Shown: one piece after another, positions 52,077 to 60,168 of the stretch
Layout of the letters: every line of letters begins with the position of its first letter
Position numbering within the stretch: position 1 is the first letter of the stretch
Assembly (NCBI GenBank): GCA_038868115.1
Contig: JAWBXA010000002.1
Coordinates: 1 to 64,000, forward strand
Direction of reading: 5' to 3'
Length of the DNA stretch: 64,000 bases
Source: JAGTQI01 sp038868115
GTDB taxonomy: Archaea; Thermoproteota; Bathyarchaeia; Bathyarchaeales; Bathycorpusculaceae
The notes under the pieces: model-generated
Databases searched by the model: none
What the model was told of the DNA's origin: nothing
What the model saw: only the letters and a program-made list of their open reading frames with translations
Translations under genes and position numbers: made by a program

Positions 52077-53261
52077 TTATTCTTTTAGGGCCGTTTTTAA
52101 GCATTCTTTTAATGGCACCAGAATTGTTTCTGCCTTGTTTAGGGTTGGCGCGTAATGAGCTGTTTTTGCAGAGTTTGTCATGATTGTTTTTATTCCAAGC
52201 TTTTCCGTCCATGTGACGACGGCGCATGTGTCTGTTAGGATTTTGGCGCCGCTTGCCTCAATTTTGTCTGCATAAGCTCTTGCTTTTTCTTTTATTATGC
52301 GGGATGTGCAGATCCAAAATTCAACAGCTCTTTTCACTTTTCGGTTTCCGATAGCATCTGCAATTTCTTTAATTTCATGAAGGGAGCAGTGGGGACATCC
52401 CACAAAGACCATGTCAGGTTTTTGCGTTGAGGCTGTTGATAGCTCTGCCACTGTTTTTTTGATGTCCTTTGCTTCCACAGTTATTTTTTCAAGCCTTTCT
52501 TCTACTTTAACACTTTCTTTATAATGGAACATATTTGTCATCCCGGTGGAGGAAAGCGCAGCGCCCAGCTGCTTCAAGTCTTCATGTGATGGATTTTTCA
52601 AGCCTTTTATTAATGGGATTTTATCTTCCGAAATTTTGCCCAGAAATATTCCCAAGGCCCCATAATCAACTCTGTTTTCTAAAGAAGCCTTAACTTCGAC
52701 CACAATTCTTGGCTTGCGATTTTCAGCTCTATGTATTCCACAGTCCGGTGTTTTGCCGATGAGGGCTGCTGCCAGAGCGCTTGGACCCCCTTCGCGGTTT
52801 GTCCAGGATCCCAAGACAGAGTTGGCGTAAACGACGGCTGAAGATTCAGCCCATGCCAAGTGGGAGCCTTTCCTCGGCTCTTTAATGTAGTAAGGGGTGC
52901 ATGTAAAAGATTTTTGAAAGCCAAGTTTATCAAAAATTTTGCAGAGCTTCAGCTGCCTTTCAACAAGATTTTTCGGAAGTTTATTTGCCAAGTATTCGGG
53001 GTCCAAACTTTGAGGGTTAAGGGTAGCTTCCACAACCACTCTTTCGCCAGCATCTGCTAATGCTTCTAGGAAATCTGTCGGCGCCTCACCGAGGGTTTTG
53101 TATGAAACCCCGGAAACGTGGGCAGAGTCAATAGGTATAAGCTTAGACGCACCGAAAAGTTCTCCTAGTTTAACAAGTATTTTCATGCAGACTTGCTTTG
53201 CCCAGCCGGATTCGCCGTCGTAAATGCGCTCTTCCCTTTTTGTCAAATACGTGTCTTTCAA
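52077..53261 (-). CDS. Phosphomevalonate dehydratase large subunit (AcnX)
   Basis: The 394-residue aconitase-X (DUF521) protein has AHVSGVSYKTLGE, FTCTPYYI, AWAESSAVVYANSVLG, GCPHCSLHEI and a C-terminal DTCAVV, which supply the iron-sulfur and active-site residues known in this family. With the DUF126 small subunit it forms phosphomevalonate dehydratase in the archaeal mevalonate pathway (5-phosphomevalonate to trans-anhydromevalonate phosphate). TTG overlaps the small-subunit stop (TTGA). The thiolase and HMGCS genes nearby support this role over other AcnX activities. Confidence 0.88.
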   Translation of the reverse strand: MKDTYLTKREERIYDGESGWAKQVCMKILVKLGELFGASKLIPIDSAHVSGVSYKTLGEAPTDFLEALADAGERVVVEATLNPQSLDPEYLANKLPKNLVERQLKLCKIFDKLGFQKSFTCTPYYIKEPRKGSHLAWAESSAVVYANSVLGSWTNREGGPSALAAALIGKTPDCGIHRAENRKPRIVVEVKASLENRVDYGALGIFLGKISEDKIPLIKGLKNPSHEDLKQLGAALSSTGMTNMFHYKESVKVEERLEKITVEAKDIKKTVAELSTASTQKPDMVFVGCPHCSLHEIKEIADAIGNRKVKRAVEFWICTSRIIKEKARAYADKIEASGAKILTDTCAVVTWTEKLGIKTIMTNSAKTAHYAPTLNKAETILVPLKECLKTALKE

Positions 53262-53674
53262 CCCTCCACCGACTTCAGGATTTTAACAGTTCCTTTACGA
53301 GCATCAACCTCAACCAAGTCGCCATTCTTAATTTTGCCAATGTCTACCCGGTCCACCATGGGAATACTAGCTATAACTGCACCAACAACAATGACGGGGT
53401 CAGCCTTATTGTTTATTATGGCTTTTGGTGCCAAGCTCCTTTTGGCCAGAGAGTATAGGACATAGCTGCCGACTGTTGAGCCATGTCCGTGGGGAAAACA
53501 TAAAACTCTATCTTTTATAGACTTGCCGAACAAGTCATGCTTTTTCTCAATAATCTTTCCAGTTTTTAGGTCGATATCTCCTAGGAAACTTATGGGTTTG
53601 ACGGAGACAAGTGCCTCTGCTTTACAATATCCCTCGACTATTCCACGCCCACGCAGAACTATACACTTTGCCAT
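53258..53674 (-). CDS. Phosphomevalonate dehydratase small subunit (DUF126)
   Basis: The 138-residue DUF126 swivelling domain has GRGIVEGYCKAEALVS, FPHGHGSTVGSYVLYSL and NKADPVIVVGAVIASIPM. It completes the active site of AcnX-type dehydratases. AGGTG lies seven bases before the ATG. Its stop overlaps the large-subunit start by four bases, implying coupled translation. The first two genes of the mevalonate route lie 2.6 kb away on the same strand. Confidence 0.88.
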   Translation of the reverse strand: MAKCIVLRGRGIVEGYCKAEALVSVKPISFLGDIDLKTGKIIEKKHDLFGKSIKDRVLCFPHGHGSTVGSYVLYSLAKRSLAPKAIINNKADPVIVVGAVIASIPMVDRVDIGKIKNGDLVEVDARKGTVKILKSVEG

Positions 53675-53687
53675 TTCAGGGCACCTT

Positions 53688-54968
53688 TCAGTAGGATATT
53701 TTGACCGATGATGGGACTTCGCCGAGAATTTTTGAGGCGGCTTCCGCCACCCTTCCGCGATTTTTTTCGTCTGTATAAACCCTTAAAATGTTTATGAAAC
53801 CCTTTAGAACTTCAAATATACCGGAAATTTCGCTAAGTTTCTTAACTTCCTTCTTCCCATCACGGGTTTTGCTGAAAACTGGGATTTCCATGGGCTCCAT
53901 AAACATGGAATGATGATACGGGACAGAAGGCACCGTTGGCACGTCAATTATTATGGCATCTGGGTCAACTTTTGCGCCCTTCGCTATTTTGTTCCTTATC
54001 TGATTGCGGAATTCTTCGGCGCTAAAGATATTTGAAACCGTTTTATCCTTAACGTAGAAGGTCTGCTCGTAGGCACATTTCAGCATTCTCCGCCTCTCAA
54101 GATCCCTTATTATTGGACCGGATTTCTTACAATTTTTTAGCACAGTCCAAATCGTGTAGTCGTCCATTGCTAAATACTCCTCTGGCGTCTTAAAGGCGGA
54201 CAAACCCAGTTCCTCATCCGCCTTCTCAAGGGCTATTGCCAGCATTATTTGAGCTGCTCTCCCCACGCGGTGGAAATATATGCTTTTGAAAGATTCTATT
54301 CTGGCTATTATAAAGGATTCAAGGGTTGAAAGTGCTCCTATATCAACAGCTAGATTTCCATCCAAAACGTCGAAGGTGTGAATTAAACGAAAAACGTCTA
54401 CAAAGCCATATTCAGCGCCTGTGTGGTAAGTGTCTCTGACAACGAAATCCAGCTTGTCAACATCTATGGAGCTCCTTACTATCTGGTTTAGAAAGGCTTT
54501 ACCGCTGACGGACAAGGAGCCAACTGCAAGCTCAGCTATGTCTTCGGCCCTATATCCAAAATTAGCGAGGAAGTCTCTCAGCTCGCTATTTTTAATTATC
54601 CACGCAGTTATGTCCTCATGGGTTTTGTTAAGCTTCTTTGTTAACAAATGCTCAAACACGTGAGAGAAGGGACCGTGTCCAACATCGTGGAGTAATCCGG
54701 CAATCCGCACAGCCTCAGCCTCTTCTTCGCTTATCAGCTGAGAAACACTTGGGTTTTCGATCACCTTGCCAGCCAAGTACATAACGCCTATAGAATGTTC
54801 AAAGCGTGTGTGATTAGCCCCTGGATAAACATATTCAGCGCCAGCCAACTGCCTCAGTCTACGGAGCCTCTGCACAGGGTAAGAGTCTATTATTTCCTTC
54901 TCTTCCTTTGTTATGTAGACGTATCCATGCACGGGATCTTTTATTTCACCCCAATAGCTTTTCGGCAT
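53688..54968 (-). CDS. HD-domain phosphohydrolase (SAMHD1/dGTPase-like)
   Basis: 426 residues. HTRFEHSIGVMYLAG and LLHDVGHGPFSHVFEH supply the HD metal-binding residues, with SSIDVDKLDFVVRDTYHTG later on. This is the YdhJ/SAMHD1-type family, which hydrolyses dNTPs or related nucleotides. GGAG lies before the ATG. It is divergent from tmk by 81 nt, fitting a nucleotide-pool theme. It lies 13 nt before the DUF126 gene on the same strand. Confidence 0.9.
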   Translation of the reverse strand: MPKSYWGEIKDPVHGYVYITKEEKEIIDSYPVQRLRRLRQLAGAEYVYPGANHTRFEHSIGVMYLAGKVIENPSVSQLISEEEAEAVRIAGLLHDVGHGPFSHVFEHLLTKKLNKTHEDITAWIIKNSELRDFLANFGYRAEDIAELAVGSLSVSGKAFLNQIVRSSIDVDKLDFVVRDTYHTGAEYGFVDVFRLIHTFDVLDGNLAVDIGALSTLESFIIARIESFKSIYFHRVGRAAQIMLAIALEKADEELGLSAFKTPEEYLAMDDYTIWTVLKNCKKSGPIIRDLERRRMLKCAYEQTFYVKDKTVSNIFSAEEFRNQIRNKIAKGAKVDPDAIIIDVPTVPSVPYHHSMFMEPMEIPVFSKTRDGKKEVKKLSEISGIFEVLKGFINILRVYTDEKNRGRVAEAASKILGEVPSSVKISY

Positions 54969-55017
54969 TGCAAATTCTCCAACATTTGCAGCTTAACAAT
55001 TATTAATACATGTCCAT

Positions 55018-55025
55018 CTTATAAT
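55018..55025 (+). promoter_or_regulatory. TATA box for tmk (leaderless)
   Basis: CTTATAAT lies 25-32 nt before the ATG at 55050, and no SD is seen. Confidence 0.45.
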
Positions 55026-55049
55026 GTCTAATGCTGGCTGGTATGAAAC

Positions 55050-55649
55050 ATGGAAAAACGAAGGTTCTTCATATGTATCGAAGGCTTAGACGGTTGCGGA
55101 AAGACAACCCAAGCTAAAATCCTTGTGAAAAAACTGCGGAAAATCGGCTACGATGCGGTTTACACTGTTGAACCAAGCCGTGGAAAAATTGGAAGATTCA
55201 TAAAGAGGTATTGCCTCTATGGCGGTAAACGCGTTTCCAGCATAGTTGAAGCCTTACTTTTCGCAGCTGACCGATATGAACACGTGGAAAACGAAATAAT
55301 CCCAGCCCTAAAGGACGGAAAGATAGTGATTTCCGACCGTTACCTTTACTCTTCCCTGGCTTATCAAGGGGCAGCTGGGCTAAACTTAGACTGGATTAGA
55401 AGGATAAATGAGCATGCAATACCGCCAAATTTGGCGATTTTTATAGACGTGGAGCCAAACACAGTCATCAAAAGGCTGAAACCTGAAAAATCTGTGATGG
55501 AAAATCTTGAAACTCAGTATAAGGTTCGGGAAGTCTATCTAAAATTTGTTGAAAATGGTGAGCTCGTCAAAGTGAATGGAAACAAATCGAAGAGGGAAGT
55601 TGCCAAAGAAATTTTGTCCATGGTTTTAGATCGTTTGAAAGGCGTCTAG
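55050..55649 (+). CDS. tmk: Thymidylate kinase
   Basis: The 199-residue P-loop kinase has IEGLDGCGKTTQAKIL (Walker A), the DRYLYSSLAYQGA segment containing the DRY/DRx motif, and IDVEPNTVIKRL. It phosphorylates dTMP to dTDP in the cytoplasm. Its 3' end overlaps the converging hypothetical gene by four bases. Confidence 0.93.
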   Translation: MEKRRFFICIEGLDGCGKTTQAKILVKKLRKIGYDAVYTVEPSRGKIGRFIKRYCLYGGKRVSSIVEALLFAADRYEHVENEIIPALKDGKIVISDRYLYSSLAYQGAAGLNLDWIRRINEHAIPPNLAIFIDVEPNTVIKRLKPEKSVMENLETQYKVREVYLKFVENGELVKVNGNKSKREVAKEILSMVLDRLKGV

Positions 55650-56146
55650 ATAATCTTCAAAACTTTTCGCGAATAAAGTTTGTTAATCCTCTCAATGATT
55701 AGGTTGACGATGTCTTCTGGTGGCGTGTGTCTCGGTCCCCTTTCATGAAAAATGAGCGCTTCCACAAGGCCCCTATTGAATATTAGGCGGAGCATGTAAT
55801 AATCAAATTTCAGCGGAGACCTCTTTCCATCATGCTCTCTATAATATCTTATGGCACAGAAAAAGTCCATTATCTGAAGAGAAGAGCGACGGATTTCTCC
55901 CAAAACTTTCTGTACTTCCTCTGAGTCTAAATAGTTGAATGTGTCACTGTCGGCTATTCCAAACTCGAAGGCAACAATGCAATCATAGGTGGAAGGATCC
56001 GTAACATCTTGTAGGTGCAGGTTTTCGCTGTTAAGTTTTTCTAGACACCGAACCAAAGCTTCTTGAAGTGCTTTATTGGAAACAGCTGTAGTGAAGTGTA
56101 TTACCTTTTGCACGTTTATTGGAAAATTTTTGTAAAAGCCCAACAT
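55646..56146 (-). CDS. Conserved-looking hypothetical protein
   Basis: About 166 residues, soluble, with mixed alpha/beta composition and no motif I can name. Recognisable segments are VQKVIHFTTAVSNKALQEAL, CIVAFEFGIADSDTFNYLD and HERGPRHTPPEDIVNLII. ATG at 56146 has GGTGG five bases upstream; a GTG at 56155 is possible. It follows the UPF0148-like gene on the same strand and is probably cotranscribed. Confidence 0.65.
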   Translation of the reverse strand: MLGFYKNFPINVQKVIHFTTAVSNKALQEALVRCLEKLNSENLHLQDVTDPSTYDCIVAFEFGIADSDTFNYLDSEEVQKVLGEIRRSSLQIMDFFCAIRYYREHDGKRSPLKFDYYMLRLIFNRGLVEALIFHERGPRHTPPEDIVNLIIERINKLYSRKVLKII

Positions 56147-56167
56147 TGCTTCCACCCGCCTAAAGGG

Positions 56168-56551
56168 CTAGATTCTTTTGGCTTTCCTCACTTTTTCTAA
56201 GTTTTCCAGTAGCCCAGAAAGCGCTGAACCAAGTTTCTGAAGTTCCTCAAAATCCGTTTCATGCAACATCTTTTCCTGAATCTCTTGTATCTTCGCCAGC
56301 AAAGTAGCCTCAAGGGTTTCAAGGCTTAAAGCGCTTGCAACTTTTGCCAGCTCTGCCTCTTCTTTAACAAGAATCACCTTTTTTTCGCACCGCGCACACC
56401 ATATTTCTCCGCTTTTAAGCCTAAATAAAGGAGAAGCGCAAACTGGACAAGCTAGTTCTGTTAGAGTTTGACCTTGGCGCAGTAAATCAGCCATACGCCT
56501 AATATACTGCTCCTCAGCGGCTTTTGTATCTTTATCCGTATTTCGCGACAC
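56168..56551 (-). CDS. UPF0148 / SSSCA1-like zinc-ribbon protein
   Basis: 127 residues. An N-terminal helix (AEEQYIRRMADLLRQGQTL) precedes a zinc ribbon CPVCASPLFRLKSGEIWCARC and a helical tail. This is the archaeal counterpart of the Sjogren syndrome/scleroderma autoantigen 1 (p27) family. Its function is not known. The frame starts with GTG. Confidence 0.8.
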   Translation of the reverse strand: MSRNTDKDTKAAEEQYIRRMADLLRQGQTLTELACPVCASPLFRLKSGEIWCARCEKKVILVKEEAELAKVASALSLETLEATLLAKIQEIQEKMLHETDFEELQKLGSALSGLLENLEKVRKAKRI

Positions 56552-57008
56552 CCCGGAAACCTAAGAATAAAATTATCCCAGAGATTTATAAGATACTTCC
56601 TTCAAAACATGTTTTCTTTTCTGAACATGCAAAAACAAACATTGAAAGAGCTTAAGAGTTTTCAGTCAAATAGATTTCCAAATAACTACATTATTTATGA
56701 ATTGCCGATTCATCGAGTGGCTTGGCGGCATGTTTCGGGTCATGCTTATCGATAATAGCCTTTAAAATTGCCATTTTTCCTTTTTTTAACGAAAGAACTT
56801 TCCCAAAAGCTAACGCGCTCTGATATTAGAGTGTAAATTGATGAACCCTAATTTGGAATAAGCTTATATTCATCAACTTCAAAACATAAGGATTCAGCTT
56901 CTAGCCTTGTGTTTATCTAATATATGTTCCACATAAACACTCCTGTAAAGAAAAAGGTTATAAAAATACTTTAATGATTTATTTTGGTTTTTGTTTACCC
57001 TTTTGTTC
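56552..57008. other. intergenic with palindromes
   Basis: 457 nt, AT-rich. It contains a small frame (next entry), a perfect palindrome ATAAGCTTAT (56858-56867) and, flanking it, TTGATGAA (56838-56845) with TTCATCAA (56869-56876). No larger gene is visible. Confidence 0.4.
56691..56774 (-). CDS. 27-aa small ORF
   Basis: The frame ATGGCAATTTTA to TAA encodes MAILKAIIDKHDPKH...AIHK. AAAGGAAAA precedes the ATG. No other support; it may be chance. Confidence 0.25.
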   Translation of the reverse strand: MAILKAIIDKHDPKHAAKPLDESAIHK

Positions 57009-58505
57009 TTACCACCATCGGTACATTATTACTTTCATATCTGTAAAGAAGTCTATGGCTCCTGTTTGGCCTGTCAGAGGCCCATAGTGACTTCTTTTGC
57101 GTGCTGGAAATGGGAAGAATTGTTGTGGTTGTGCCACCGCCATATTTACGGCAATGTTGCCTGCTTTTACACGTTTTGAAAACTCTCTTGCCCATTTTCC
57201 ACTCGTGGTATAAATAGTTCCAGTGTTTCCGTATTGACGATCATTTGCTATTTTCACGGCTTCCTCAAAGTCGGAGGCTTTTACGATGGGCATGACCGGT
57301 CCGAATATTTCTTCCTGCTCTATTCCCATACCTGGTTTTACATTGTCAAGTATTGTTGGACCTAGGTAATATCCATTAGAGTATTTCTTTTCGATATTAA
57401 GTTGACGCCCATCAAGGAGGGGTTTAGCGCCCTCGTCTACGGCTTTCTCGATCATTTTTCCCACCCGTTCTTTATCTTTTTGGGATGCCATAGGTCCCAT
57501 GTCTGTTGTTTCAAGCAAAGGATAATTTACATTAATTTTTTTGGCTCTTTCAACTATTGCGTTTATGAATTTCTTATATGCTTCCCCAACAGTTATTAAC
57601 AGTCCTGGAGCTAGGCAGCGTTGGCCTGCCAGGTCAAAGAAACCTCCAATAATGTTTTCAACGGTGGGTTGGGGTATGGCGTCTGGCATTAAGACAACGG
57701 GGTTTTTAGCACTGCATTGGCAGATAGCTCTTTTTCCATGTGAACATGCTGTCGAGTAAACTTTTTCACCAACCTCTGAGGACCCTACGAAGCATACGCC
57801 TACAATTTCTGGATGCTTGATTAGCTCTTCTGTTGCTGGACCGCTCCCATTGATAAGATTAACTACTCCAGGTGGAAAGCCTGCCTCCCTAAATAAATCC
57901 ATGAAATATGTTATTGGGACGGGATCTGTTGAGCTTGGCTTTATAACGATAGTGTTACCTAACATTATCGCCATAGGAACAAACCACATCGGGATCATTA
58001 TTGGAAAGTTGAAGGGAGATATCACAGCAAAAACTCCTAAAGGTTCTCTGACACACTCCATGTCTATTTCAGGTTCAGCTTTTGCTAAATTCATAATTTT
58101 TCTGGTCATCATCATAAGATGGGGAGCCCCTAAGGCTGCATCAACAGCTTCTAAGGCTCTGCGCATCTCAGCGCGGGCTTCTCTTATGGTTTTTCCAACA
58201 TTTTGTGATAGGAGCTTGGCGAAGTCGTCCAGCTTATTTTCAATGAGCATTTTAAGCCGTACAAGGTATTGCAAACGATCAAAGATAGGCATATTTGACC
58301 AAGTATCAAAAGCACTTGCAGCTGTGCGTACGGCGCGGTCAACATCTTTAGAAGATAGTAGGGGCACCTCAGCTATGGCGCTTCCCAAACCAGGGTCGAA
58401 GGTTGGAGAATACTTGTTGGATTCTGCTTCAACAAATTTGTTTTCAATAAAGTGTTTTAACCGACCGTAATTTTCTGAAAATTTTATACAAGCTCCTTCC
58501 CTCAT
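57009..58505 (-). CDS. mmsA: Methylmalonate/malonate-semialdehyde dehydrogenase (acylating)
   Basis: About 498 residues, aldehyde dehydrogenase superfamily. It has VISPFNFPIMIPMWFVP, GNTIVIKPSS, GSSEVGEKVYS and the catalytic cysteine in DLAGQRCLAPG, and the family ending near the MmsA type with KVIMYRWW. MmsA enzymes convert (methyl)malonate semialdehyde to acyl-CoA using NAD and CoA. The ATG at 58505 has GAGGAGG six bases upstream; a TTG at 58520 would sit before that SD. It follows the aminotransferase gene directly, which fits beta-alanine or related degradation. Confidence 0.88.
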   Translation of the reverse strand: MREGACIKFSENYGRLKHFIENKFVEAESNKYSPTFDPGLGSAIAEVPLLSSKDVDRAVRTAASAFDTWSNMPIFDRLQYLVRLKMLIENKLDDFAKLLSQNVGKTIREARAEMRRALEAVDAALGAPHLMMMTRKIMNLAKAEPEIDMECVREPLGVFAVISPFNFPIMIPMWFVPMAIMLGNTIVIKPSSTDPVPITYFMDLFREAGFPPGVVNLINGSGPATEELIKHPEIVGVCFVGSSEVGEKVYSTACSHGKRAICQCSAKNPVVLMPDAIPQPTVENIIGGFFDLAGQRCLAPGLLITVGEAYKKFINAIVERAKKINVNYPLLETTDMGPMASQKDKERVGKMIEKAVDEGAKPLLDGRQLNIEKKYSNGYYLGPTILDNVKPGMGIEQEEIFGPVMPIVKASDFEEAVKIANDRQYGNTGTIYTTSGKWAREFSKRVKAGNIAVNMAVAQPQQFFPFPARKRSHYGPLTGQTGAIDFFTDMKVIMYRWW

Positions 58506-58516
58506 TAAAATCCTCC

Positions 58517-59809
58517 TCAACTTACCTCTTTTATTGCGCCTTCCAAAATTTCTAACGCCTCATCGATTTGCTCAATCTTTATTACCAATGGTGGCTGGAT
58601 TCTGAGAACGCATCCCTTGACACCGCCGGAACCTATTAGTAAGCCTCTTTCTCTGCATAGATCCCTTATTTTTCTCGTTTCATCTACGGCGGGAGTTTTT
58701 TTATCTTTATCCTTTACAAGCTCGATGCCTATCATAAGCCCTTTCCCTCTGACATCTCCAATAATTAGATACTTCTCTTTTATCTCGCTTAGCCGTTTCA
58801 TTAGATATTCCCCTTTCTCCGCTGCTTGCTCTGCTAGTTTATCCCTTAACATCACATTTATGTTTGCCAATGCCGCAGCAGCGGATATAGGGTTTCCGCC
58901 AAAAGTTGAAAGATGATCTCCAGGTTCAAAGGCGTTACCAATGTCCTCTCTAGTTATACATGCACCCAATGGAAAGCCATCAGCTATTCCCTTCGCCAAC
59001 GTCATAATATCTGGTTCAACACCGTAATGTTCAATTGCAAAAAGCTTACCCGTTCGACCGAATCCGCTCTGCACCTCGTCTGCGATAAAAAGTATTTCAT
59101 GTTCATCCAATATTTCCTTAACTACCTTAAAGTATTCTGGTGGTGGAGGAATGATGCCTCCCTCACCCATCACAGGCTCAGCTATAAAAGCTGCGACGCC
59201 CTTGCTTGTGCAAAAGTCTATAATGTTGCGGATGGACCTCGCACATAATAGGTCACATTCTGGATAGGTTTTTTCGAAAAAGCATCGATAACAGTATGGA
59301 GGGGGAGCAAAGGCTACTCCAGGAAGGAACGGTCCCATGTCATATTTTTTGCGCCCAGCTTGTCCAGTAACACTTAGGGTTCCCATAGTTCTTCCATGGA
59401 AGGAACCCATTAAGGCGATGAACTCGTATTTCTTTGTGAACTTTCGTGCCAGTTTCAATGCACATTCAACGGCTTCAGCTCCGCTGTTGCTGAAAAATGT
59501 TTTTTGTAAACGGGGCGGGGTAATCTCTGCTAGTTTTGCGGCCAACTCAATAGTTGCTGGGATATAGTATACATAGGTACAGGCATGTACAAGTTTTTTG
59601 GCTTGGTTGATTGCAGCCTTCACTACTTCTGGATGGCAATGACCTGCGTTAACAACAGATATACCAGAAAAACAGTCCACGTATTCTTTCCCTGTAACAT
59701 CCTTGATTTTGGCGCCACTTGCCTCGCTAATCACAACTGGCTCTATTTTGCTTACCATGCTTGTTATTAGATACTTGTTCCCTTTAGCAATAATTTCTTC
59801 TTTTTCCAA
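58517..59809 (-). CDS. Class III PLP aminotransferase (omega-amino acid)
   Basis: 430 residues. It has NSGAEAVECALKLAR, GSFHGRTMGTLSVTG, LFIADEVQSGFGRTGK and the PLP lysine in MTLAKGIADGFPLGA, typical of 4-aminobutyrate/beta-alanine/AGXT2-type transaminases. The cysteines in YCYRCFFEKTYPECD are an archaeal feature of this branch. The TTG start follows AGGTGAT by five bases. Twelve bases separate its stop from the mmsA ATG. The pair suggests amino acid to semialdehyde to acyl-CoA. The exact amino donor is unknown. Confidence 0.88.
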   Translation of the reverse strand: MEKEEIIAKGNKYLITSMVSKIEPVVISEASGAKIKDVTGKEYVDCFSGISVVNAGHCHPEVVKAAINQAKKLVHACTYVYYIPATIELAAKLAEITPPRLQKTFFSNSGAEAVECALKLARKFTKKYEFIALMGSFHGRTMGTLSVTGQAGRKKYDMGPFLPGVAFAPPPYCYRCFFEKTYPECDLLCARSIRNIIDFCTSKGVAAFIAEPVMGEGGIIPPPPEYFKVVKEILDEHEILFIADEVQSGFGRTGKLFAIEHYGVEPDIMTLAKGIADGFPLGACITREDIGNAFEPGDHLSTFGGNPISAAAALANINVMLRDKLAEQAAEKGEYLMKRLSEIKEKYLIIGDVRGKGLMIGIELVKDKDKKTPAVDETRKIRDLCRERGLLIGSGGVKGCVLRIQPPLVIKIEQIDEALEILEGAIKEVS

Positions 59810-60168
59810 AGATAATCACCTATTTAAACATCCATTTCCTCGATCTAAAATGGTTTATAATTTTTTCGCTCGTTTATCCTGTTTCCGATATTCCTTAAGC
59901 CTCGAAATAGAGATAGGCTTTTACGCCTATAAAACTTGAGATTCTATAAGCGTCGCCGGCGCCTTCTGAATTCTCGATCTTCGCTTTTAAATGCAAAAGG
60001 ATCTTGCGAAACAATGATACGCAAGTTATCCCAACGTAGTTTTAACTTGACTTTTCCCAAATGAAAACTATCGATCAAGACATCTATTAAATATTACAGC
60101 GTTATCTTGCTTCATTAATTAAACGGACTTTCAAAGAACATTTAATTTATTCAAGGTTAATAATACAT
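59810..60168. other. spacer between aminotransferase and enolase
   Basis: 359 nt. It includes a hairpin ATAGGC-TTTTAC-GCCTAT (59913-59930) and the small frame listed next. The aminotransferase promoter should lie at the left part; enolase transcription ends at the right. Confidence 0.4.
59944..60078 (-). CDS. 44-aa basic small ORF, possibly a gene remnant
   Basis: From TTG to TAG this minus-strand frame encodes HLGKVKLKLRWDNLRIIV, SQDPFAFKSEDREF and a run of six arginines. The composition looks coding, and a second frame overlapping its end reads KIENSEGAGDAYRISSFIG before a stop, so a frameshifted remnant is an alternative. There is no SD. I cannot assign a family. Confidence 0.3.
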   Translation of the reverse strand: MIDSFHLGKVKLKLRWDNLRIIVSQDPFAFKSEDREFRRRRRRL

